NCBI GenBank assembly: GCA_045106195.1
Contig: JBGCEH010000009.1
Location: forward strand, 186,001-250,000
Length of the DNA stretch: 64,000 bases
Source of the DNA: Granulosicoccus sp045106195
GTDB taxonomy: Bacteria > Pseudomonadota > Gammaproteobacteria > Granulosicoccales > Granulosicoccaceae
Reading direction: 5' to 3'
Shown: positions 8,247-17,500 of the stretch, piece after piece
Layout: every line of letters begins with the position of its first letter
Numbering within the stretch: the stretch's first letter is position 1
Notes under the pieces: generated by a model
What the model was told of the DNA's origin: nothing
What the model saw: the letters and a program-made list of their open reading frames with translations, nothing else
Database searches by the model: none
Position numbers and translations under genes: made by a program

Positions 8247-10619
8247 ATGACTAACTACAGAAATACCGATTTATCGATTGAGCAGCGTGTTACCGATCTC
8301 ATCGGTCGTCTCGACATTGACGAGAAGATCGCCCAACTCCACGCGCTGTGGCTGGTGCTCGACGAAGACGGAAATCATCAACCGCGTAGCGATCAGTTCA
8401 CAGGCAGCAGCAATTCAGAAGCAGTCAACCAAAGCTTGAAACATGGACTTGGACAGATTACTCGACCTCTGGGTACACGCAGCGTTGATCCACGTTCGGG
8501 GGTACGAGCTCTTAATCGGCTGCAGAAGTACCTTATTGAAGAAACACGCTGGGGCATACCGGTGCTATCACATGAAGAATGTCTGTCAGGCCTGATGGCG
8601 AAGGATGCCACCTTGTTTCCCTCATCACTGGCTTATGGTGCCACCTGGAACCCTGAACTCATTCGCGGTGTCGGTGAAGCGATTGCAGCAGAATCACTTT
8701 CTGTCGGTGCACGACAAGGGTTAGCACCGGTACTGGATGTAGCTCGTGATGCGCGTTGGGGGCGAACCGAGGAGACCTTCGGTGAAGATCCTTATCTTGT
8801 GGGTTTGCTGGCCACGCGCTACGTACAGGGTCTGCAAGGCACAGATCGACAGGTGCTGGCAACGCTGAAGCATTATGTCGGGCATTCATTCAGCGAAGGC
8901 GGTCGTAACCACGCACCTGTGCATTTGGGATGGCGAGAGTTGAACGATGACTTCATGCTGCCGTTCGAGATGGCGGTTAAACTTGGCAACGCAGGATCTG
9001 TCATGCCCGCCTACCATGATATCGATAACGAACCGCTGCATGCATCACATCAACTCTTGACTGATGTACTCAGAAATGAGTGGGGCTTTGATGGATTAAT
9101 CGTTGCTGACTATGTAGGAGTTACACTTCTCCAAACGCATCACGGTGTTGCGAGTGATCGGTCTGAGGCGGCAGCATTGAGTTTCAACGCAGGTCTGGAT
9201 GTCGAACTTCCGGGAGATGATTGCGCACCATGTTTAAAGGACGCTCTGGCACGAGGCCTGATCAGCATTGAAACGATTGATCACGCGGTCCAACGTGTTC
9301 TTCGTGAAAAATTTCGTCTGGGATTGTTCGAAAAACCATATACCAATGAAAATGCAGTGAACTTGCGAAGTAGCTCTGCACTTGAATTGGCGAGAACAGT
9401 CGCTGAACAATCCGTTACCATCATCGATAACGACGGCATATTGCCATTAGCGAAACATTCCCGTATTGCACTCATTGGTCCGACAGCTGACGACCCACTC
9501 GCTTTGTTAGGTGACTACAGCTTTCCGGTGCACTTGATCAATCAGAACGAAACCGATGAGGCTGATAGTGTCATCACCTTGCTTGAGGGATTTCGGTCCG
9601 TGTGCGGCAATGAGCGAGTCTCGTACGCTCGGGGTTGTCATATCCTGGAAACGCGTGGAACGGGCACAGCCGTTTTTCCCGGTGATATCGACGACAACGT
9701 CAGTCTGGATATCAAATCGTTGCTTTCTACCCGACTGGACCTTATCGATGAGGCGGTGAGCGTTGCAAAAGCAGCTGATATCACTATCGTCTGCATCGGA
9801 GATCTATCCGGCATATTTCAGACTGGCACTGTTGGTGAAGGTTCTGACACTGACTCTCTGGACCTGCCTGGTGTTCAACAGACATTACTTGCAGCAATAG
9901 TGGAAACAGGCAAACCCGTTGTGGCTGTCCTGAGCAGTGGACGTCCCTACAATCTGGGTGGCCTGGAATCAAGGCTGGCTGCACAGGTCATGGCTTGGTT
10001 CGGTGGTGAGCAAGGTGGGATTGCTCTTGCGAATGTGCTGACCGGTGCTGTTGAACCCTCCGGGCGGCTTACACTTTCGGTACCCAGGAGTGCAGGTGCA
10101 GGCCCCTACTTCTATAACCATAAATTCAAAAGCTCAGGCACACCTATCGCCAGACATTTCGGCAGCAACTACCCATTCGGGCATGGTCACTCCTATACCC
10201 GTTTCGAATACAGTGACCTTTTACTGGAAGACGCATCGGTAGACATCAAGAAAGGCGATATAGAAATTGCCTTCACTCTGCAGAACACCGGCAATCGCGA
10301 TGGTGTTGAAGTACCACAATTATACGTACGAGACTGTAACGCCAGTCTAGTGCGACCGGTAAAGGAATTGAAAGGATTCGGGCGTGTGGAACTGGCTGCC
10401 GGAGAAGATGCGCGTGTAAGCTTCACGTTGCCGGTAGACATGTTGAATTTCACTGGAAAATCCGGTGTTCGTATAGTTGAACCCGGTGAATTCATTTTGA
10501 TGATAGGAGCATCCAGCGCAGACATCCGTCTGCAAGGCAATGTTTTCGTTTCTGGGGAAGTACGCACACTAGAGCGCTACTGGCGAATGGAAAGTACTTT
10601 CGCCGTAGCCCCCTTGTGA
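8247..10619 (+). CDS. Glycoside hydrolase family 3 beta-glucosidase/beta-xylosidase
   Basis: 790 residues with the three-part GH3 layout: a TIM-barrel-like domain (about 10-360) with APVLDVARDARWGRTEETFGED (about 160-181) and the nucleophile Asp288 in LIVADYVGV; an alpha/beta sandwich (about 390-620) with IALIGPTAD; and a C-terminal fibronectin type III-like domain (about 670-775) with VPQLYVRD and ELKGFGRVEL. It removes terminal non-reducing sugars from beta-linked oligosaccharides. There is no signal peptide, so it probably acts on imported oligosaccharides in the cytoplasm. It is a single gene convergent with the amine oxidase gene 23 bp downstream. The sugar preference cannot be read from the sequence. 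Confidence 0.93.
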   Translation: MTNYRNTDLSIEQRVTDLIGRLDIDEKIAQLHALWLVLDEDGNHQPRSDQFTGSSNSEAVNQSLKHGLGQITRPLGTRSVDPRSGVRALNRLQKYLIEETRWGIPVLSHEECLSGLMAKDATLFPSSLAYGATWNPELIRGVGEAIAAESLSVGARQGLAPVLDVARDARWGRTEETFGEDPYLVGLLATRYVQGLQGTDRQVLATLKHYVGHSFSEGGRNHAPVHLGWRELNDDFMLPFEMAVKLGNAGSVMPAYHDIDNEPLHASHQLLTDVLRNEWGFDGLIVADYVGVTLLQTHHGVASDRSEAAALSFNAGLDVELPGDDCAPCLKDALARGLISIETIDHAVQRVLREKFRLGLFEKPYTNENAVNLRSSSALELARTVAEQSVTIIDNDGILPLAKHSRIALIGPTADDPLALLGDYSFPVHLINQNETDEADSVITLLEGFRSVCGNERVSYARGCHILETRGTGTAVFPGDIDDNVSLDIKSLLSTRLDLIDEAVSVAKAADITIVCIGDLSGIFQTGTVGEGSDTDSLDLPGVQQTLLAAIVETGKPVVAVLSSGRPYNLGGLESRLAAQVMAWFGGEQGGIALANVLTGAVEPSGRLTLSVPRSAGAGPYFYNHKFKSSGTPIARHFGSNYPFGHGHSYTRFEYSDLLLEDASVDIKKGDIEIAFTLQNTGNRDGVEVPQLYVRDCNASLVRPVKELKGFGRVELAAGEDARVSFTLPVDMLNFTGKSGVRIVEPGEFILMIGASSADIRLQGNVFVSGEVRTLERYWRMESTFAVAPL

Positions 10620-10642
10620 AGACAGCGCTATGGCTCTTTGTA

Positions 10643-12553
10643 TTATTTACACGATGATGAGGCAGGAATATCCATTGCCGGACTGCTATTGAAGAATCCT
10701 GTAGGTTTCAGAGTAAAACCGATGCTGGCAACTGGCATCACAGGCCAATCTTCCAGACTCGGCAAATGGTTATGGCCCATTACGTACCACAACACAATAT
10801 CGGTATTCTCGATTGAGCGATCCTTTTCAGTCCATTCCGGTAGCCCTTTTCCACCCACGTGTTGATTCGGGTATTTGCCAGCCGGCCAATTCTCATCTCG
10901 GTCGTAAGGCGTTACCCAAAGATGATTCCACATATACCCTGCGCGATTACGGATGGAGGAATCCTCTGTAGCGAAAGGCAGTATATTTTCCCCCGCCATT
11001 AGCTTGTAACCTGTGGCACCACCCATCGCGTTCTTTCGATCGGTATTTATGATCTTCCAGAAACGTCCTGTCATTGGATCGATGCGACGCATGGCCTGCT
11101 GTTCCGAGGTGAAAAGCGTCTGCTCTCCATAGAATGCATTACCCCAAGGGTTCTCATCAGCAGGCGCAGACAATGTGTTGACTTCAATCACACTATTTGC
11201 GATGCCATCAATCTGAGTGTCCAGACGAGTGCAGAAAAAGTGCTGATGATTGGGCCCATATAAATTGGGTGCCAAAGCGGTACCGTACTTCAAAGTATCA
11301 CCGTCGTTCATACCGCCGGTAGAAAGGATACCCGTCAGCTTTATCTCGTTCTCTATACGACCATCTTGAAAAAAGTACCAGTATATGCCGTATTCGTAGT
11401 TACCCACAGTGCATATGAAACTAACAACCAGTTTGCGCAAGCGACGCACTTCAGTATCCTCGGTACGAAAATCGGTATGCTTCCAGGCAATACCGGCATC
11501 CTCCTCGTGAATACAGATTGCCTGAGGTATCTGAACCACTTCGCCGGCAGCATCACAAACATGGGCATCCATGTAATGGATTTCGCCCAGACAGTCACAG
11601 CCGAGCTTGAGTGAATTCGCCAACATGCCAAGACCATATTCACCGACATCAAACGCATTCTTGCGAGCCTGCGTCGACGATGGATCGCCGTAAGGCACGG
11701 TCATTTCGGCCAGAGACGCTCGGTAGAGCACCGGTCTAACCTCCGTACCTTCAGTGTAGCTCACGGTGTTGATAACAAGGCCTTCCCGTGTTGTCCAGCC
11801 AACACGCAAATCCCATTTCTGCCAGGTGATCCTGTCGCCATCTACCTGAAAACTCGGACCTTCCGGCTGAATGATTTCAATCGGTTTTACACCATCACGC
11901 GGATTATCGACAAACTTACGTGACCAGTCCGCCGATTCACTGGGCACTGGAAACACTCGCTCATCATCAATCCGCAGGACTTCACTGTTGGCCAGATCTA
12001 CAATGACAGAAAGACCGTCAATAGGCCTGGCATACTGGTTATCACCCGGCTTCTCATGAACCCAGACCATTCCACGGACAATCCTGTGACTGTTTTCAAG
12101 TGGATCACCGTAGTTTCCGGAAGACCATGGATCGACGGTAACAAGATCCATATCAGTGATACCTCGCTTGGCTAACGCGGCTTGAAATTCTGTGTTCTCA
12201 CGGATAGTGGCTTCAGCCTCGAAGAATTCGTCAAGAATGATCGAAGGCTGCACGCCCTCAATACGCTCCCATTCAGTCACTTTTCCGGAACTCAGGGATG
12301 CCGTCACTTCATGCGTTGAGCCGTCAGACAAGTCAAGTAGTACGGAATCCACCGACCGATCAAAGGTTGAACCTGATTTAAAGGAAATTACATCCGATTT
12401 TTGTGGTGGATGCAGATTGACGCTGCCAAAACGCATCTTTGCTCCAAAGCGCGAATCTGCCTTGATCAGCGCAACTGCGGCCGTTGATTCTGCTTCTGAA
12501 AGCCTGTCCAATGGGTGTGTTGCTGACGATATATTGGTCTGCAGGTCGTTCAT
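10643..12553 (-). CDS. Copper-containing primary amine oxidase
   Basis: 636 residues, close to Arthrobacter-type amine oxidases. It oxidises a primary amine (tyramine, phenylethylamine, possibly histamine or a polyamine) to the aldehyde, H2O2 and ammonia. The topaquinone precursor is Tyr386 in VGNYEYG, the catalytic base is Asp302 in FDVGEYGLG, and copper ligands are His436 and His438 in NHQHFF plus the His of HLPSLEDWPVMP near the C-terminus. No signal peptide is seen, so it is probably cytoplasmic. It has no obvious operon partner. It is convergent with the beta-glucosidase gene, and downstream of its promoter side is a broken epimerase gene on the other strand. Confidence 0.93.
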   Translation of the reverse strand: MNDLQTNISSATHPLDRLSEAESTAAVALIKADSRFGAKMRFGSVNLHPPQKSDVISFKSGSTFDRSVDSVLLDLSDGSTHEVTASLSSGKVTEWERIEGVQPSIILDEFFEAEATIRENTEFQAALAKRGITDMDLVTVDPWSSGNYGDPLENSHRIVRGMVWVHEKPGDNQYARPIDGLSVIVDLANSEVLRIDDERVFPVPSESADWSRKFVDNPRDGVKPIEIIQPEGPSFQVDGDRITWQKWDLRVGWTTREGLVINTVSYTEGTEVRPVLYRASLAEMTVPYGDPSSTQARKNAFDVGEYGLGMLANSLKLGCDCLGEIHYMDAHVCDAAGEVVQIPQAICIHEEDAGIAWKHTDFRTEDTEVRRLRKLVVSFICTVGNYEYGIYWYFFQDGRIENEIKLTGILSTGGMNDGDTLKYGTALAPNLYGPNHQHFFCTRLDTQIDGIANSVIEVNTLSAPADENPWGNAFYGEQTLFTSEQQAMRRIDPMTGRFWKIINTDRKNAMGGATGYKLMAGENILPFATEDSSIRNRAGYMWNHLWVTPYDRDENWPAGKYPNQHVGGKGLPEWTEKDRSIENTDIVLWYVMGHNHLPSLEDWPVMPVASIGFTLKPTGFFNSSPAMDIPASSSCK

Positions 12554-12950
12554 TGCTTCGTAACTCCTGTACTTGCGCTATCAGTAGGCTAAATAATGAT
12601 CAGGGAACAGGACTTGACACTAGTCCGTACGAGCATAGCGCCACCTGCACGCAACACTCACATGTCCATGATTCTCGGGGAAAGTTGAGACACTGGCACT
12701 CTACTACCTTTCTACCACTCGTCGCCTTTCAGTTCAACAACCCTTTGTATCTTGTCAAACTGCAACACCAGTAAGCGACAGATTTCGAAGGTTTGGAGCC
12801 ACTGAATCCAGTGCTAGACCAGCATCTTTCCAGTAAATGGAGTCAACCAGCAAATACTGCTACTGTCTGTTATCAGGCTCGGTAGAATCGAATTGTGCAA
12901 ATACCACCAGAGCCCGATTTCCAGAGTTCCGAATCTCTACAACGACATAT
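12554..12950. other. Intergenic region upstream of the amine oxidase gene
   Basis: About 400 bp between the amine oxidase start and the epimerase remnant. I see no convincing coding frame, RNA or repeat; it should hold the amine oxidase promoter. Confidence 0.5.
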
Positions 12951-13480
12951 TCGTTTCATCCTCGATTTTACGAACCAAGAGTCGTTTCAAAAGACGGCGG
13001 CTATCATTAATGCTATCTGGATAGCGGTGAAAATTTCGATGCACGTTCGCGTCAACTAGTTGGCTCTGCCCGCTTCGTCTTCAACTACGCGACGGCTTCT
13101 CGGTTGCACGGCCAGCCCCATTACCTCGATTGGGCGAATTGGGGGCTCAAACACCTGAAATTAGGGGCTCAAACACCTGAGGGAGGCGCACAGACAGCCC
13201 AACGCTCGCTATGCATGGTTACTGGAAAATGAACGCGTCGTTGATGGTCATGCGATGGCCTACGGACATGGGTTTGTTATTCTGGCAGCCGCAAGTTGCA
13301 AACTTGCAGACATTGAATCCGCGGATCAGACACTAACCGAGACGTGGGATTTTCTTTAAATATATTTCTGGGATGACTATTCTGAGGCCTATGCTGACGC
13401 GAGAAGAGAAATATCTGCTTGACTGTCAACGCCTGGGGCGTTGGAGCTGGAAGCCCCTTACCGATCACACTTATGGTACA
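12951..13480 (+). pseudogene. AGE-family (N-acylglucosamine 2-epimerase-like) sugar epimerase, decayed
   Basis: Frames read together match the middle of an AGE-family sugar epimerase/isomerase: RFYEPRVVSKDGGYH, a TAA stop where Gln is expected, YLDSGENFDARSRQLVGS, ARFVFNYATASRLHG, HYLDWANWGLKHL, then after a frame change REAHRQPNARYAWLLENE, VVDGHAMAYGHGFVILAA and ETWDFL, another TAA, and YFWDD. It lacks both ends and holds at least three in-frame stops plus a frameshift caused by the 22-bp duplication at 13138-13181. AGE enzymes interconvert sugars such as mannose/fructose or cellobiose epimers, which would have fitted the neighbouring beta-glucosidase. Confidence 0.75.
13138..13181. repeat. 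Imperfect 22-bp tandem duplication
   Basis: Two adjacent 22-bp copies share the run GGGGCTCAAACACCTGA and differ at two positions. The duplication lies inside the epimerase remnant and shifts its frame; removing one copy restores GLKHL-REAHRQPN. Confidence 0.9.
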
Positions 13481-13886
13481 TGGTATCGAGTACGTCATCG
13501 TGATGGTTGAGCGATAAACAACCAGAAATCTCCACTGGGCAAAGCTGACCACCACACTCTGAGTGCATGTTCGGATGTTCTATCCGAAAAATAGTTCTAG
13601 AGGGTTGAAACATCTGATAACAATTCTTGACACCCTAATTTCAGCATGTAACTTGTAAAAGCTCTTTGGAAAGATAATACTTTAGTGTCGGTTAGCTCGA
13701 GTCTACAACAACGGCATCGGCTGGCAACATTGCCCTCAACACTATGGCCATGCTCTTTTCACTGATAGTCAGGCTCATTCCTCATGACAGACTAGCCGCG
13801 GGCCTCGTGGTCAGTGATGAATTTGAACCGATGGCTCGGCGAAACAAGGTACTACAAACGTCTTATATTAATCAGGAGCTAACCGT
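13481..13886. other. Intergenic region before the membrane protein gene
   Basis: About 400 bp with no recognisable frame beyond the epimerase debris. AGGAG at 13874-13878 precedes the TTG start of the next gene. Confidence 0.5.
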
Positions 13887-14483
13887 TTGGCATTGTTGAT
13901 CGACATATTCCGCTGTGTCCTCATCTACATCCATTTGCTATTATTTGGTTGCGCAATTGCACTGGTTTTCTGGGGAGATCTGCGGATATTACGTGGGCAG
14001 ATGAAAGACAGCGACTATGCCTACATCGGAACAGTCACACTAAGACTGTTTCTTGGCCTTTGGGTTACGGGACTGACGATAATTTTTCTCGATACTGGGT
14101 ATGATCCGGCAGCACTGCTCGAGAAACCCAAGCTATTGATAAAACTGGCGTGTGTATTCGTACTAAGTCTTAACGCCATATTGCTTCACAAAGTCTGTCT
14201 GGAACTTCTTATAAAGAAATCAACGATCAGTCAAATGCAAGCATTGACGGTGAGCATTTGTGGTGCTTTGAGTACGAGCCACTGGTTAATGGCAGCATTT
14301 GTCGGCAGTGCAAAAATGCTGGGCCAGTTTCCGCTGAGTACCCTACTTGATCTCTATTTTCTAATTCTGGGATGCATCCTGCTGATTGGTATCTCAATCG
14401 CACCTCATATGCACAAGCGTCTGAACAAACATAGAGGGCAGCATGCGCTACACAGCGTGGATTTGCATTTGGGTGATGTCTAG
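13887..14483 (+). CDS. Integral membrane protein of unknown function
   Basis: 198 residues with about five hydrophobic segments: about 5-28, 48-66, 84-102, 118-138 and 150-172, and a short charged C-terminus (HKRLNKHRGQ). I do not recognise the family. The start is TTG at 13887, supported by AGGAG eight bases upstream; no ATG in frame fits as well. It converges with the NRPS gene and has no operon partner. The layout loosely resembles small cytochrome- or copper-associated membrane proteins, but conserved heme or copper ligands are not obvious. Confidence 0.7.
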   Translation: MALLIDIFRCVLIYIHLLLFGCAIALVFWGDLRILRGQMKDSDYAYIGTVTLRLFLGLWVTGLTIIFLDTGYDPAALLEKPKLLIKLACVFVLSLNAILLHKVCLELLIKKSTISQMQALTVSICGALSTSHWLMAAFVGSAKMLGQFPLSTLLDLYFLILGCILLIGISIAPHMHKRLNKHRGQHALHSVDLHLGDV

Positions 14484-14556
14484 TTCAAATCATTCGTGAA
14501 ACTAGCTGAGAGCAGCTGCTGAACTCTGCTGCTGCCCCCCTGGCATCCTGAGACGT

Positions 14557-17500
14557 TTACGCCGCACTCACGGGTGGAATAAGGACTGGTTCAGGGACGA
14601 CCATGTCCCTACCCTCATTGCCACGCTTCTCAGAACAGACTTTCCTGATGTGCTGATTCAGCACTTGAGCTACCCGATAAAGTGGTTCTGGCTCATCTTC
14701 GGTAAAATCGTCATGCATGACGTTGTTGAGCGTCGCTACCACAAAATCGCCACTTGTCAGTGCCTTCCAATGTTCAGCAATGTTCCGTGATTTTGCATAC
14801 TCTTCACTTTGAATCACTAGAATATCGGTATCGCACGGTGTGGCTTCATACTCACCAGAAATTCTGTTTTGCCACTCAAGCACCTTCATATAATGGTCAA
14901 GATCATCATCAAAATTTCGCTCAATGGCAATAGATACTCGCAACATCAACCGACCTAAACGTCCGGCTTTCAAATGGTTATATCCCCTGATGACGGGACC
15001 CATAGGTCCATTTTGTGACAACAGACGATTAGTCTGCGCCACAGAGGTCACAGGGGCATCATGATCAATGACTGTCAGGAATGGTACGTCATGACCATTT
15101 CTACAAAGGTGATTGGTAAGTTCAAAAGCCAGGTGGGTACCCATGCACATGCCTGCAACAATACACGGACTGTTCGGACACAGCTGCATCCACTCTTGTG
15201 CCAGATGTTCAGAATAAGACGCAAGGCTTTTGTACTTCATGATTTCATCAGGACTAATGCTGTAAATCGGAATCGACGGATCCATTTCAGCAAGCATCGG
15301 CATAAAGTATGTCTCTGTGACTCCCGCTGGAGGGATAAGAAGCAGCGGAAGCATGCCTCCACCTTTCTGTAGCGAAAAGATTGTTTGCTTGATTCCTGTC
15401 TGATCGAGACCTTGCCCGGCAATTGCGAGTTGTGGGGCAATAAACTTCGCTAGATTTTCCAGCGTCGGATAACGTAGACAATCCCGAATTGAAATAGTGA
15501 TATCGTATTCTTGTCTTAACGAGCTGAGAATTTTGATAAGACTGAATGAACTTCCCAAGTCAAAATAGTTATCTTCCATATTGATATCACTGATACCAAG
15601 CCCGTTCGACCAGGACGCCAACAAAATCTCCTCGGCGAAGGTGCGAGGAACGCGTGTTCTCTCAGCGTGTACCAATTCCAGATCAGCCTGCTGTAAAAGC
15701 TGTTGTCGATTTAACTTCCCATTGGGTGTCAATGGGAATCTCACAAGCTGAAAATAGTGTTGCGGCACCATGTGCAATGGTAAGTGCTTTTTCATGTGAG
15801 CTCTTATATCTGCCGCTTCTGCAGGCTTATTGTCATGTGTTCGCACATATGCCACCAGACACTTTTCAACACTTGGGCAGTCATGCGGCTTGTCAATCGG
15901 AAACGCTCTCATATCAACATGACACTCTGCCACATCATCATGCAGCTGAAGTGCACCTTGTATTTCTGCCAGATCAACACGAATTCCGTTGATATTAATC
16001 TGCGTATCATTTCGTCCAATGAACTCTATGGAACCCTCACTACCCACTCTGCCTAAATCACCCGTTTTAAACAATCTCGATGTTGGCAATTGAGCCATAC
16101 CAGTGGTAAAGGATAATGTACCTATACCAATAAAACGTTCATCATTCAAATCGGGCCGGTTATGATACTCGGCAGCTAGAATCTCACCACCGATGCAAAT
16201 CTCGCCTGTCGATCCGACAGGCACTGGTTTACCGTAACGATCCAACAAGAAGATACAACTGTTATCTATCGGAGTTCCGATATAGACTTTTTGCTTGTCA
16301 TCAAACGTTAGGCACTCATGAAAAGTGGCATCTCCTGAAACTTCTGTGGTGCCATAGAGATTCACCAGCTTGCAATGAGGAAAGTGATTTTTGAAATCAC
16401 GAGCCAGCTCTGGCGCAAGTATCTCACCGCTGGAAAAACAGTATCTTAACGATGGAAGATAGCATTTTCTACTTATAGCACTGTTGACCAGTAACCTTAA
16501 CAAGGTTGGCACCAGCACTATGCGAGACACACGGTGCGATTCAATGATCTCCAGGAATTCGACACTATCCATAATTGTGTCGATCTGAACGAAAACGCTT
16601 GGAACACCCTTTAATAAAGGTCCAAATAGTTCCCATACAGAATCTATGAAACATAGGCTGGTTTTCTGGCAACACATCTCATAGCCAGAAAAAGGATACT
16701 GTCGCCACATCCATTCGAAGCGTCGTATATGAGCGTCATGTCGTGTTTTCACACCAACTGCAGTTCCCGTGGAGGCTGAGGTATATAAAATGAACGCCAC
16801 ATGTGGTTTGCCATCTGCCTGTCTGGTGCAGTGTTTTCCAGTAAATTCAATTGCCTGTTTTTCGACACCGGGCCAATTGCGCTCCAGAGAAAACAACTTG
16901 TCTGCAAAACTCGAATTATTGACTATAGACTGGTTCAGTAGTTGCTCGTTTGTTAATATGACTTCGACTTCCGAGTCATTCACCATGTACCGAATTCTCT
17001 CGGCAGGGTACGTTGGATCCAACGGAATACACACCCCTTCGGCCTTCATTGTAGCTAGCATTGCGATTAACGCTAGCGGAGAGCGGTCGAGATAAATTCC
17101 AATACCATCCCCCACACGTATGCCCATGTGCTGCAGGTAATTCGCCAGCTTGTTGGATTGCTCATACAACTGGCGGTAGCTAATCTCTACACTGCCCGAA
17201 ATAATTGCGAGAGCATCCGGCGTTTCAGATGCCTGTTGATCAAAGAGAACATCTATCCGATTGCTGCCAGAAAACGGATACTTGACTGCCATACCGTTTT
17301 TAAGCAGCAAATCTCTTTCATCCCGTGTCATACTACTTAGATGACTAATAGGTGACTCAGGAGCTTGGCCAATAGCTTCCAACAGTACTTCAAAACTCGC
17401 AATCCAACGTACCACCGTTGATCGCTCAAAAAGATCAGTATTATAATCACAATCTATTTTCAGACCTTCACTACCCTCATTGACGTTAAAAAATATATCG

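Noticed and set aside
12554..13886. A transposase or insertion sequence in the large gap after the amine oxidase gene
   Set aside because: No terminal inverted repeats or DDE-type motifs; the readable part is an AGE-family epimerase remnant.
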